64,000 nt of DNA from Kribbella pittospori (GTDB taxonomy: Bacteria; Actinomycetota; Actinomycetes; Propionibacteriales; Kribbellaceae), in the NCBI RefSeq assembly GCF_004331465.1, contig NZ_SJKB01000010.1:248001-312000 (forward strand). The letters are read 5' to 3'. Positions 41,784 to 50,275 of this stretch are shown piece by piece. The notes beneath the pieces were generated by a model. That model searched no databases and had not been told where the DNA came from. It saw nothing but the letters and a program-made list of their open reading frames with translations. Both the position numbers and the translations under genes were made by a program. Numbering within the stretch: the stretch's first letter is position 1; each line of letters starts with the position of its first letter.

Positions 41784-43229
41784 ATGCAACCCGCAGTAGA
41801 AATTCAGCCCGCAGTCAGGAGATCCGCGTGGATGATCCTGGCGCTGGCGTGTGCCAGCCAGTTCATGGTGATCCTGGACGCGTCCATCGTGAACGTCGCC
41901 CTGCCCTCGATCCAGCGAGACCTCGGCTTCAGCTCCACCGGCCTGGCCTGGGTGGTGAACGGCTACCTGCTCACGTTCGCCGGCTTCATGTTGCTCGGCG
42001 GGCGCGCTGCCGACCTGTTCGGCCACCGGCGGATGCTTGCCGCCGGGTTGTTGATGTTCTCCGCAGCAAGCCTGGTCGGCGGTCTGGCCGCAGACCCGGC
42101 GGTCCTCGTCGCGGCCCGCATCGTGCAGGGCGTGGGAGCCGCCATGCTCGCGCCGGCGACGCTGGCCGTGATCAACACCCACTTCACCGAGGAACGCGCA
42201 CGTGCGCGGGCATTCGGCGCCTGGTCTGCGTCTGGTGGCGTGGGCGGGATGGCCGGCGCGGTCGCGGGTGGCGCGCTCACGACCGGCCTGTCGTGGCGAT
42301 GGGTCTTCCTGATCAACGTGCCGATCGGTGCGGTGCTGATCGTGGTGGCGATGATATCGCTCGCCGGCGTACGCACCGTCCGCCGGGAGTCGCTCGACCT
42401 CACCGGCGCGGTCACGGGCACGGCCGGGCTGGCCGCGCTCATCTACGGCGTCATGCAGAGCACCGATCATGGCTGGACGTCGGTGCCGGTCGTCATACCG
42501 ATCGTGGCCGGTCTGCTGCTGCTCGCTGTGTTCACGCTGGTGGAGGCGCGCGTCGCCGCTCGGCCGATGATGCCGCTCCGGTTGTTCCGGCTCCGGAAGG
42601 TTGCTGTTGGCAATGGCATGCTGCTGTTGTTCGGTGGGATCGCAATCGCGATGTGGTACTTCACGTCGCTGTTCCTGCAGAACGTCCTCGGCTACAGCGC
42701 GCTGCGATCCGGGCTCGGGCAGACGCCTGCGGCGGTGACGTTCGTGGTGGTCGCGCGACTGGCTGCGGCTCTGTTGCCGCGGACCGGAGTACGTCGGTTG
42801 ATCCTTGCCGGGAGTGCCTTCTTCCTGGCCGGGTTCGCGTGGCTTGCCCAGGCGGGCGCCGGCACCGGCTACTTCACGGGCATCCTCTGGCCGACGCTGC
42901 TCGTCGCGGCCGGCATCGGGCTGACCTTCCCGACGCTGATGGCCGCGGTCACCGCCGACGTCCCCGAGAGCGACGCCGGGATCGTCGGCGGCCTCGCCAA
43001 CACTGCCAGCCAAGTGGGCGGATCAGTGGGTCTCGCGATCCTCACCACGGCCGCCGGAGCCGCAACAGCCGACGGTCGGCCTGCTTCCTTCGCCGAGGGC
43101 TACGACTTGGTGTTCCTGGCAGCGGCCGGGCTCGGCGTGGCCATCGCGGTGGTCAGTGCTCTGTTGCCGCGTCACCAGCGTCCGGCAACTCCAGCCGCAT
43201 CCGGAACTTCGGATCCTCATCCGCGATGA
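41784..43229 (+). CDS. MFS transporter, DHA2 (EmrB/QacA-like)
   Basis: 481 residues, 14 predicted helices. Motifs: FMVILDASIVNVALPSIQRDLGFSSTGLAWVVNGYLLTFAGFMLLGGRAADLFGHRRML, RIVQGVGAAMLAPATLAVI, and motif C around GGVGGMAGAVAGGALTTGLSWRWVFLINVPIG. It starts 1 bp after the alkene reductase stop with GGAAGG upstream, so it belongs to the MarR-regulated operon. It probably exports the inducing electrophile or a drug. Its 3' end overlaps the convergent GNAT gene by 77 bp. Confidence 0.92.
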   Translation: MQPAVEIQPAVRRSAWMILALACASQFMVILDASIVNVALPSIQRDLGFSSTGLAWVVNGYLLTFAGFMLLGGRAADLFGHRRMLAAGLLMFSAASLVGGLAADPAVLVAARIVQGVGAAMLAPATLAVINTHFTEERARARAFGAWSASGGVGGMAGAVAGGALTTGLSWRWVFLINVPIGAVLIVVAMISLAGVRTVRRESLDLTGAVTGTAGLAALIYGVMQSTDHGWTSVPVVIPIVAGLLLLAVFTLVEARVAARPMMPLRLFRLRKVAVGNGMLLLFGGIAIAMWYFTSLFLQNVLGYSALRSGLGQTPAAVTFVVVARLAAALLPRTGVRRLILAGSAFFLAGFAWLAQAGAGTGYFTGILWPTLLVAAGIGLTFPTLMAAVTADVPESDAGIVGGLANTASQVGGSVGLAILTTAAGAATADGRPASFAEGYDLVFLAAAGLGVAIAVVSALLPRHQRPATPAASGTSDPHPR

Positions 43230-43641
43230 CGACGAACCCGAGCCGCTCGTAGAGGGACCTGGCCCGATTCGCCTTCAGTACATGGAGTTCTGCCGCGGCG
43301 GCTCCGCGCCCCCGAGCCGCCGCGAGCAGCTCCCGCAGAATCCGCGACCCGAGCCCGAGCCCCTGGAACCGCGGCAGAATCTCGATCCGTCCGATGTAGA
43401 AAACGGTCGGCGTTTCGAACTCAGCATCGACAGCCCCGGCCTCCACCTCGCCGACCATGACGATCTGCAGCCGATCCGGCGAGAACGACCGCTCATGAAA
43501 CCCCCGCTGCACCGCCTCATCCCAAGGCCCCCACGTAGCCTCGACAACCGCACCCATGGCGGCCCGATGCAGTTCGTAGACAAACGCATCATCATCGCCG
43601 GTTGCCGGCCGGAACCGATACTGAACGACCTCTTCCACCAT
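43153..43641 (-). CDS. GNAT family N-acetyltransferase
   Basis: 162 residues. GNAT fold with YIGRIEILPRFQGLGLGSRILRELLAAARGRG, where QGLGLG is the acetyl-CoA pyrophosphate loop, followed by AELHVLKANRARSLYERLGFVVIADEDPKFRMRLEL. It is a cytosolic acetyltransferase of unknown acceptor. The last 77 bp are shared antisense with the MFS gene, encoding the C-terminal tails of both. It is 9 bp downstream of a USP gene start region on the opposite side of the strand order, so it may read through toward neither operon. Confidence 0.83.
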   Translation of the reverse strand: MVEEVVQYRFRPATGDDDAFVYELHRAAMGAVVEATWGPWDEAVQRGFHERSFSPDRLQIVMVGEVEAGAVDAEFETPTVFYIGRIEILPRFQGLGLGSRILRELLAAARGRGAAAAELHVLKANRARSLYERLGFVVIADEDPKFRMRLELPDAGDAATEH

Positions 43642-43650
43642 GCTTCACCC

Positions 43651-44094
43651 TCAGGGGACGACGGTTACCGGCCAGCGGGCGTCCCGGACCAGGCGGGTGG
43701 CCAGGGAGCCGATCAGGCGGTGCCCGGACTGCATCGAGGCGCCGACTACTACAGCGTCGACGCGGAGTTCGTCGGCGAGGCGGACGAGTTCGAGGTACGG
43801 GTTGCCGTGGCGTTCGTGGAAGGTGACCTGCAGACCGAGGGCGCCGGCGTGGCGGTGTATCTCTTCCCGCAGTTCCTCGACGACGGTGACCTGGGATTGG
43901 CGCTGCAGTTCCATCAGTTGCGGGTTCAGCAGGCCGCCTCCGGCCGGGACATGGACGAACAGGACGATCACCTCCGCGCCTTGACGCCTGGCCATCCCGG
44001 CGGCGTACGACCCGGCCCGCAGCGACGTCTCCGACCCGTCGACCCCCACCAGGATCGACCGAGGACCATCAGTGCCGAGCTCGAACATCCCCAT
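43651..44094 (-). CDS. Universal stress protein, single domain
   Basis: 147 residues with the full UspA pattern: SILVGVDGSETSLRAGSYAAGMARRQGAEVIVLFVHV and VDAVVVGASMQSGHRLIGSLATRLVRDARWPVTVVP. The C-terminal G-x2-G-x9-G/S-type ATP loop is largely kept (GASMQSGHRLIGS). It is a cytosolic stress protein. It lies 9 bp upstream of the GNAT gene on the same strand, so the two are probably cotranscribed. Confidence 0.88.
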   Translation of the reverse strand: MGMFELGTDGPRSILVGVDGSETSLRAGSYAAGMARRQGAEVIVLFVHVPAGGGLLNPQLMELQRQSQVTVVEELREEIHRHAGALGLQVTFHERHGNPYLELVRLADELRVDAVVVGASMQSGHRLIGSLATRLVRDARWPVTVVP

Positions 44095-44183
44095 ACCGTA
44101 CCGACTCTGACAGTTGCCACCAGCAAGGGCAGCCCGAGTCAGGCGGCGAGCTCGGCCCGGGCGCCCGCAGCTTCCGTTGCAGT

Positions 44184-44222
44184 TAGCCGGAGGTGAGGGG
44201 TGCGGCTAGCCGGTAGGTGGGT
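44184..44222 (+). promoter_or_regulatory. Direct repeat carrying the shared AGCCGGTAGGTGGGT element
   Basis: TAGCCGGAGGTGAGGG (44184-44199) and TAGCCGGTAGGTGGGT (44207-44222) form a direct repeat 23 bp apart, 52 bp upstream of the sugar-binding-protein start. The second copy's 15-bp core is identical, in reverse orientation, to 50229-50243 and nearly so to 51903-51918. Confidence 0.5.
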
Positions 44223-44273
44223 CGGGCGCTTGCCGGGATGATGTGACGGCCGCCCGGGCGGAGTGTTGCCAGT

Positions 44274-45392
44274 ATGAAGGCTCCCTGGGACATGCGTAGA
44301 ACACTCCGCACCGTCGTGGCCATGACCGGAGTCGCGACCGCGATGACGGCCGGGCTCGTCGCCTGCGGAAACACCAAGACCTCCTCGGCCGGCGGTGCCC
44401 CGCCCGCGAACACGAAGGTCGGCATCCTGCTGCCCGACACGGCGTCCTCGCCGCGCTGGGTCGCGGCGGACCCGAACGAGCTGAAGGCGCAGTGCGCGGA
44501 CAACAAGCTCACCTGTTTCATCGACAACGCCAACGGCAGCGCGACCACGCAGCAGTCGCAGGCGCAGGCTCTGATCAACGCCGGCATCGGCGTCCTCCTG
44601 GTCGTGAACCTGGACTCGGGCTCCGGCAAGGCGATCGAGGCCCTCGCCCAGCAGCACAACGTCGTCACGATCGACTACGACCGGCTCACCTCCGGCGGTA
44701 CGGCGTCGTACTACGTCTCGTACGACAACGTGAAGGTCGGCGAGGACCAGGGCACGGCGCTGACCCAGGCCCCACAGGTCAAGGACAAGAGCGCGGTCAA
44801 CTACGTCGAGATCGACGGTGCGCCGACCGACAACAACGCCACGCAGTTCGCCCAGGGCTACAACTCGGTCCTGTCGAAGCAGCCGGGCTGGAAGAAGCTC
44901 GCCGACCAGACCGGTAACTGGGATGCCGCCACCGCGCAGACCGTGTTCACCACGATGCTCGGCCAGCACCCCGACATCAACGCGGTCATGGTTGCCAACG
45001 ACACCATGGCGCAGTCGGTCATCAACGTGCTGAAGTCCCAGGGCCTCGCCGGCAAGGTCGCGGTGTCCGGGCAGGACTCCACCGCCGGTGGCCTCGACAA
45101 CGTGATGGTCGGAACCCAGGCCTTCACCATCTACAAGCCCGTCGCCGGTGAGGCGGACGTGGCGATCAAGCTGGCGGGCCAGATTCTCGCCGGCCAGAAG
45201 CCGACCGCGCCGACCACGGTCAAGGACCCGACGACCGGTCGCGAGGTCCCGGCGTACCTGGCTGACCCGACCGTCATCACCAAGGCGAACGTGGCCAAGC
45301 CGGTGACCGACGGCTACGTGACGGCCGCGGCCGTCTGCCCCACTCCCGCGCTGGTTCAGCTGTGCGCGGCCAATGGCATCAAGACTCCGTGA
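44274..45392 (+). CDS. Sugar ABC transporter substrate-binding lipoprotein (XylF-like)
   Basis: 372 residues. It has a lipoprotein signal peptide with lipobox LVAC (Cys31), then a periplasmic-binding-protein type I fold: KVGILLPDTASSPRWVAADPNELKAQC, SQAQALINAGIGVLLVVNLDSGSGKAIEALAQQHNVVTIDYDRL and VAVSGQDSTAGGLDNVMVGTQAFTIYKPV. The pattern resembles D-xylose-binding XylF. An internal ATG at 44292 is an alternative start. It delivers sugar to the permease/ATPase encoded next; the stop and next start overlap (TGATG). Confidence 0.92.
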   Translation: MKAPWDMRRTLRTVVAMTGVATAMTAGLVACGNTKTSSAGGAPPANTKVGILLPDTASSPRWVAADPNELKAQCADNKLTCFIDNANGSATTQQSQAQALINAGIGVLLVVNLDSGSGKAIEALAQQHNVVTIDYDRLTSGGTASYYVSYDNVKVGEDQGTALTQAPQVKDKSAVNYVEIDGAPTDNNATQFAQGYNSVLSKQPGWKKLADQTGNWDAATAQTVFTTMLGQHPDINAVMVANDTMAQSVINVLKSQGLAGKVAVSGQDSTAGGLDNVMVGTQAFTIYKPVAGEADVAIKLAGQILAGQKPTAPTTVKDPTTGREVPAYLADPTVITKANVAKPVTDGYVTAAAVCPTPALVQLCAANGIKTP

Positions 45393-46177
45393 TGACCACC
45401 CAACCCACTTTGGAACTGCGTGGCGTCGACAAGTCGTTCGGCCCGGTCCACGTGTTGTCCTCGGTCAACCTCACCGCGCTCAGCGGTGAGGTGACCGCCC
45501 TTGTCGGCGACAACGGCGCGGGCAAGTCGACCCTGATCAAATGCATCGGCGGCATCCACCGCATCGATGCGGGCGAACTGGTCTTCGACGGTACGCCGCA
45601 CGTCGTCACCGGCCCGCGCGACGCCGCGCAACTCGGCGTCGAGATCGTGTACCAGGACCTGGCGCTGGCAGACAACCTGGACATCGTCCAGAACATGTTC
45701 CTCGGCCGCGAGAAGGTCACCGGACTCCACACGCTCGACGAGAACTCGATGGAGAAGCTGGCACGGCAGGCGCTGACCACGCTGTCGGTACGGACCGTGC
45801 GGTCGGTACGGCAGCAGGTCGCGAGCCTGTCCGGCGGTCAGCGCCAGACGGTGGCGATCGCCAAGTCGGTGCTCTGGCAGTCGAAGATCGTCATCCTCGA
45901 CGAGCCGACGGCCGCGCTGGGCGTCGCGCAGACCGAGCAGGTGCTCGACCTGGTACGCCGCCTCGCCGAGCACGGCGTGGCCGTGATTCTGGTGTCGCAC
46001 AACATGAACGACGTGATGAAGGTCGCCGACTCGATCGGCGTCCTGTTCCTGGGCCGGATGGCGGCCCAGGTGAGACGCGAGGACGTGACCCAGACGCAGG
46101 TGGTCGAGCTGATCACCGCCGGCCGTTCGGGTGACCTGGGACTGTCCCGCGAAGAGTCGACCGGAGCGGCGATATGA
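45392..46177 (+). CDS. Sugar ABC transporter ATP-binding protein (single ABC domain)
   Basis: 261 residues. Walker A GDNGAGKST, Q-loop YQDLALADN, signature LSGGQRQ, Walker B VILDEPTAALG and switch His in LVSHNMND. It has only one nucleotide-binding domain, whereas XylG/RbsA/MglA proteins usually have two (about 500 residues), so it presumably acts as a homodimer. It starts in a TGATG overlap with the binding-protein gene and its end overlaps the permease ATG by 4 bp. Confidence 0.92.
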   Translation: MTTQPTLELRGVDKSFGPVHVLSSVNLTALSGEVTALVGDNGAGKSTLIKCIGGIHRIDAGELVFDGTPHVVTGPRDAAQLGVEIVYQDLALADNLDIVQNMFLGREKVTGLHTLDENSMEKLARQALTTLSVRTVRSVRQQVASLSGGQRQTVAIAKSVLWQSKIVILDEPTAALGVAQTEQVLDLVRRLAEHGVAVILVSHNMNDVMKVADSIGVLFLGRMAAQVRREDVTQTQVVELITAGRSGDLGLSREESTGAAI

Positions 46178-47451
46178 GCGCCCAGACAGATCACTTCATC
46201 AAGCCGGACAGCGCGGAGCCGGTCGAGGGACTCGGCGCTTTGAGCGCCTACATTCGCGACTATCTCGGCCGGGTCCGCGGTGGCGAGCTGGGCTCCATCC
46301 CCGCGATGGTCGGCCTGATCGTGATCACCGTCGTGTTCGCCGTGGTGCACCAGGGCTTCCTGAGCGCCTACAACATCGAGGCACTGGTGATCCAGGCGGC
46401 GCCGATCATCCTGATGGCGATGGGCCTGGTCTTCGTCCTGCTGCTCGGCGAGATCGACCTCTCCGCCGGCACGACCGGCGGCCTGTGTTCGGCGATCATG
46501 GCCGTGCTGATGATCCGGCACGGCTTTCCCTGGTGGCTCGGACTCCTGATCGGCCTGGGCGTCGGTGTCCTGATCGGTCTCGGGATCGGCTGGCTGCGCG
46601 CGCGGGTCGGCGTCCCGTCGTTCGTCATCACCCTGGCGACGTTCCTGGCCTTTCAGGGCGTCACGCTGATTCTGATCGGTGGCCAGGGAGCCGTGACGCT
46701 CCCCGCCGACTCGCCGATCATCAAGCTGGAGAACAGCTTCGTGCCGCTCTGGCTCGGTTGGGTCCTCTGGGCGTTGTTCGTGATCGGGTACGCCGCGGTC
46801 AAGGTCAACGACGCACTCGGACGCGAGCGCTCGGGTCTGTCCCGTCCGCCGTTCACTGTGATCGCGGCGAAGGTGGTCGTCCTGGCCGCGCTCGGTGCTG
46901 CGTTCACGTACGAGATGGGCATCAACCGCAACCTGTCCGCCAACGCCTTCTTCAACAACAAGGCTGAGGGCATGCCGTGGGTCGTCGTACTGCTGGTGAT
47001 CCTGTTCGCCGGCTGGCACTTCATCCTCAGCCGTACGTCGTATGGCCGGCACCTGTACGCCGTCGGCGGCAACGAGGAGGCGTCTCGGCGCGCGGGCATC
47101 GTGGTGTCCCGGATCCGGATCTCGGTCTTCGCCATCTGTTCCGGCATGGCCGCCGTCTCCGGGGTCGTCGCGGCCTCGCTGCTGCAGTCGGTCCAGTCGA
47201 ACGCGGGCGCCGGCAACACCCTGTTGCTGGCGGTCGGTGCCGCGGTGATCGGCGGTACGTCGCTGTTCGGTGGGCACGGCCGTGTCATCGACGCCGTCCT
47301 CGGTGGACTGGTCGTCGCGGTCATCATCAACGGCATGAGCGACCTGATCCAGGGCGCGAACTCGGCCGGCTACGAGTGGGTCGTCACGGGCGCCGTACTG
47401 CTGCTGGCCGCCGGCTTCGACGCGGTCGTCCGCCGGGCACGGGCCAGCTGA
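46174..47451 (+). CDS. Sugar ABC transporter permease (XylH-like)
   Basis: 425 residues, about 10-12 membrane helices. BPD_transp_2 family marks are LMAMGLVFVLLLGEIDLSAGTTGGLCSAIMAVL (EIDLSAG is diagnostic), VGVPSFVITLATFLAFQGV, and YAVGGNEEASRRAGIVVSRIRISVFAICSGMAAVSGVV with the EEASRRAGI coupling loop. The length and internal loop match XylH-type xylose permeases. It is the last gene of the importer operon; a 165-bp inverted-repeat element follows 59 bp downstream. Confidence 0.92.
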   Translation: MSAQTDHFIKPDSAEPVEGLGALSAYIRDYLGRVRGGELGSIPAMVGLIVITVVFAVVHQGFLSAYNIEALVIQAAPIILMAMGLVFVLLLGEIDLSAGTTGGLCSAIMAVLMIRHGFPWWLGLLIGLGVGVLIGLGIGWLRARVGVPSFVITLATFLAFQGVTLILIGGQGAVTLPADSPIIKLENSFVPLWLGWVLWALFVIGYAAVKVNDALGRERSGLSRPPFTVIAAKVVVLAALGAAFTYEMGINRNLSANAFFNNKAEGMPWVVVLLVILFAGWHFILSRTSYGRHLYAVGGNEEASRRAGIVVSRIRISVFAICSGMAAVSGVVAASLLQSVQSNAGAGNTLLLAVGAAVIGGTSLFGGHGRVIDAVLGGLVVAVIINGMSDLIQGANSAGYEWVVTGAVLLLAAGFDAVVRRARAS

Positions 47452-47510
47452 GCGAGGGCTGAATCATGGGTGGATCCGGTTGCCGGGACGCGACCAGCTC
47501 GCCCGGCTCG

Positions 47511-47675
47511 AGGGCACATCTCTCAATTCCCTGCGTGCTGCGCGGCACTCGGCGGGCACATCGCGGCGTTGGAGGACGAGGCACGGAGAACCCCACTCCG
47601 AGCCTCGCCCTCCGCCTTGCGCTGCACTCCGCCGAGCACCTGCTCGCTACTGCAGGGAATTGAGAGATGTGCCCT
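47511..47675. mobile_element. MITE-like element with 24-bp terminal inverted repeats
   Basis: 47511-47534 (starting AGGGCACATCTCTCAATTCC) and 47652-47675 are perfect 24-bp reverse complements bounding 117 bp. Inside lie an internal copy of GGGCACATC and a hairpin GAGGC-A-CGGAG/CTCCG-A-GCCTC. There is no transposase and no clear target duplication. The right arm overlaps the histidine kinase stop codon (TAG at 47674-47676). It could alternatively be a large bidirectional terminator between convergent genes. Confidence 0.6.
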
Positions 47676-49125
47676 AGGTGCCGGATTCGAGCGGAAGGTC
47701 CACCAGCAGCGTGGTACCCACACCGACCGGGCTGTCCACCGAGATCGTGCCACCTAGTGCCTCGACCCGGTCGGCCAGCCCGATCAGCCCAGTTCCCTGA
47801 TCAGGCACCGCACCACCGGTGCCGTCGTCGCGGACCGACAGGTGCAGGCGACCCTCGTTGACCCGAGCATCGATCCACACCGCCGACCCATTGGCGTGTT
47901 TGACCGTGTTGGCCAGCGCTTCCGACGCCACGTAGTACGCGCAGACCTCGATCGGCTCGGGGAGCCTGGCCGGGATGTCCACCGTGAGCTCGGACGGCAC
48001 GGGGCTGCGGCGAGCGAGCGCCTTGAGGGCCGGTCCGAGGCCGCCTTCGGTCAGGATCGCCGGATGGATTCCCCGGGACAGCTCCCGCAGTTCGTCAGTC
48101 GCATTGGTCAGCTCGCGGGCGGCGTTGGCGAGCTGGGCGCGGACTTCCGGGTGGTCGGGCGGCACCGCCGCCTCGCCCGCGCGAAGCTGGAGCGCCAGCG
48201 CCACCAGGCGCTGCTGCGTCCCGTCGTGCAGGTCGCGTTCGATCCGCTGACGGGCGCGATCGGCAGCCGCGACGATGCGGGCACGCGAACCGGCGAGGTC
48301 CCGCTGTGCCTGCTGCACGGCCGCGGCCATGGCGTTGAAGGTCCGCTGCAGCACGCCCATCTCGCCGACACCGTCTTCAGACACTCTGGCGCTGAGATCC
48401 CCGGCCGCGAGTCGCTCGGCCATGGCGGCGGTACGGCGTACCGGATTAAGGATTCTGCGGTTCAGATACCAGATGAACAGCGCGACAAGCAGGACCGATC
48501 CGGTCAGGCCGGCGGCTGCGGCGAACATCGCGCGGCCGGCCGCGGCGCGGGCGCTGTCCTGGCGCGTCATCGCCAGCTGCTTCTCGGCGTCCAGCAGTTG
48601 ATCGAACTGCGCCCGCATCGCGTCGACCCGTTGTCTGCCCTCTGTTGTCGCCGGCAGGACGTCGATCGACGCCCGGTCCCGCCGGGCAGCGGCGACGAGC
48701 GGCACGGAGTAGTCGTTCAGGTACGACGTCCCGGCTCGGGTGAGGGCCTCGGCCCGAACGTGCTGTTCGGGGTTGTCGGCGACAAGGTTCTCCAGGGCGG
48801 CGGCCTGCTGCGCGAACTGCGCGCGGCCCTCAACCCACGGCTGCAGGAACTGCTCGGATCCGGTCAGCAGGAACCCTCGCTGGCCGTCCTCGATCTCGAC
48901 GATCAGCCGCTCCAGCCGGTTGGCGGCGACCAGCACGTCCTCGGACTGCTGCGCCCGCCGCTCCAGGCTGCGCAGTTCGGTCACCGAGGAGAGCAGTACG
49001 GCGAACGCGGCGGCGATGATCACGGCGAGCAGGACGCTGGCGGTGATGATCCGGACGCTCAGGCCGAGACCCCTCATCCGCCCCTCCGGTTGGTCGCCGC
49101 GCTCCCGGGGCCTCGCGCTGCTCAC
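47674..49125 (-). CDS. Sensor histidine kinase (CHASE3-HAMP-HisKA_3)
   Basis: 483 residues from a GTG overlapping the receiver gene's stop (GTGA). First membrane helix at about 23-47; a CHASE3-like helical sensor outside (RLIVEIEDGQRGFLLTGSEQFLQPW); second helix at about 205-228; HAMP (NPVRRTAAMAERLAAGDLSARV). Then the NarL-type phosphoacceptor His in RIERDLHDGTQQRLVAL and HATPase with N-box SEALANTVKHAN and G-box DDGTGGAVPDQGTGLIGLADRVEALGG. Its partner may be the receiver gene upstream or the NarL regulator at 50276. Confidence 0.9.
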   Translation of the reverse strand: MSSARPRERGDQPEGRMRGLGLSVRIITASVLLAVIIAAAFAVLLSSVTELRSLERRAQQSEDVLVAANRLERLIVEIEDGQRGFLLTGSEQFLQPWVEGRAQFAQQAAALENLVADNPEQHVRAEALTRAGTSYLNDYSVPLVAAARRDRASIDVLPATTEGRQRVDAMRAQFDQLLDAEKQLAMTRQDSARAAAGRAMFAAAAGLTGSVLLVALFIWYLNRRILNPVRRTAAMAERLAAGDLSARVSEDGVGEMGVLQRTFNAMAAAVQQAQRDLAGSRARIVAAADRARQRIERDLHDGTQQRLVALALQLRAGEAAVPPDHPEVRAQLANAARELTNATDELRELSRGIHPAILTEGGLGPALKALARRSPVPSELTVDIPARLPEPIEVCAYYVASEALANTVKHANGSAVWIDARVNEGRLHLSVRDDGTGGAVPDQGTGLIGLADRVEALGGTISVDSPVGVGTTLLVDLPLESGT

Positions 49126-49502
49126 CGTCCCGAGGGCCCTCCGACTTCGCCGAGCCTCTCGCGGACGGCGGCACCGGACAATGCCGTCTTCGACAGGAAC
49201 CCGATCGCCGGGCTCGCCTCGATCAGGTCAGCGTAGTCCTCCTCGGAGTGCGCGGAGATCATGATCATCGGTCCCGGCGACCCGTTGGCCTGGGCCGCCA
49301 ACCGGGCGGCCAGGCGCAGTCCGCTCTCGGCGCCGAGGTCGATGTCGACCAGCGTCACGTCGGGCTGCAGCCGCGCCACCAGGGCGAGTGCCTCCGCGCT
49401 GGTCGAGGCGGTCCCCACCACCTGGATTCCGTCGTACTCCAGCACCGCCCGCGCGGCCTCGAGGAAGCGCGCGCTGTCGTCGACGATGATGCAGCGAACC
49501 AT
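49122..49502 (-). CDS. Receiver-only response regulator
   Basis: 126 residues comprising a single CheY-like domain. Acidic pair Asp8/Asp9 (IIVDDSARF), phosphoacceptor Asp53 (TLVDIDLGAESG), conserved Ser (MISAHSEED) and Lys104 (FLSKTALSG). No output domain follows: 12 residues later the frame stops in the kinase start. It is coupled to the histidine kinase by a 4-bp overlap, so it is probably its phosphate acceptor, acting by protein-protein contact or as a phosphate relay or sink. Confidence 0.88.
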   Translation of the reverse strand: MVRCIIVDDSARFLEAARAVLEYDGIQVVGTASTSAEALALVARLQPDVTLVDIDLGAESGLRLAARLAAQANGSPGPMIMISAHSEEDYADLIEASPAIGFLSKTALSGAAVRERLGEVGGPSGR

Positions 49503-49514
49503 GGTTCCACCATT

Positions 49515-50126
49515 TCAGCGAAGTAGACCGGTGGCATTCCGGCTAGCTGCACCTCTGGACATCGATCCGGTCACGGTCCGTGGCTGGACCGACATCTCCC
49601 GGCGCATCCGGAGGCGACGGTAGATTGCGGTACCGGATCGGTAGCTTAGCGAGGCTCCGAGGACGAGTGTCGCGACGGTGATGACGATGTCCGCGAGGTT
49701 GTAGCGGTAGTGGCTGACAGCAATGAAGTCGATGGCGCCGCGGACGCTGCCCGGGGCGGTCCAGGAGTGCAGACCGACCCGATCGAGCTGGTTGCTGCCC
49801 CAGCCGCCGATCACCAGCGCCGCGGAGACGAGGATCATGGTCGGGCGCCGGCGCCGTACCAGCACGACGTACGCCGTGATCAGCAAACCGAGACCGGCGA
49901 GGTCCAATAGCGCGCCCGTGGACGGGTCGGCGTACCAGTCGCCGATCCGCGGGCCGGCGAGCCAGTCGCTGCCACGGTTGATGATCGAGCCGTCGACGTG
50001 CTGCCAGGCCCACCGCTTGGTCGTCTGGTCGAACAGGACGACCAGTGCCAGCAGGACGAGAACACGGAACCGCTGTCCGGCTTCGGCGGCCGCGGTCGTC
50101 GTGGTGGCCAGGCGGACGTTCGACAT
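49515..50126 (-). CDS. Signal peptidase II (LspA)-like membrane protein
   Basis: 203 residues from ATG 50126 (CGAGGAG upstream). Four membrane helices. LspA family signatures are LVVLFDQTTKRWAWQHV, the catalytic-Asp region GGWGSNQLDRVGLHSW (NxxDR) and the second Asp region HYRYNLADIVITVATLVLG (NxAD). LspA cleaves lipoprotein signal peptides. The context (kinase and regulator genes) and extra C-terminal tail of about 30 residues suggest a secondary LspA paralogue linked to envelope signalling rather than the housekeeping copy. Confidence 0.83.
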   Translation of the reverse strand: MSNVRLATTTTAAAEAGQRFRVLVLLALVVLFDQTTKRWAWQHVDGSIINRGSDWLAGPRIGDWYADPSTGALLDLAGLGLLITAYVVLVRRRRPTMILVSAALVIGGWGSNQLDRVGLHSWTAPGSVRGAIDFIAVSHYRYNLADIVITVATLVLGASLSYRSGTAIYRRLRMRREMSVQPRTVTGSMSRGAASRNATGLLR

Positions 50127-50228
50127 GACGCTCCTCGGGGGTGGACGGCGTCCGCGCTGGCACGCGCGTTCTGGCCGTACTTCAACCCTTCCGGGCGAGC
50201 GAGGATCGGACCTCAGCGCCAGCGGCCA

Positions 50229-50243
50229 ACCCACCTACCGGCT
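50229..50243 (-). promoter_or_regulatory. Shared 15-bp element upstream of the LspA-like gene
   Basis: Reads AGCCGGTAGGTGGGT on the minus strand, identical to 44208-44222 and located about 100 bp upstream of the LspA-like start. A near-identical copy is at 51903-51918. Confidence 0.5.
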
Positions 50244-50275
50244 GCCTGCAATCTTGCGCCGGGCACTGTCAGGGG

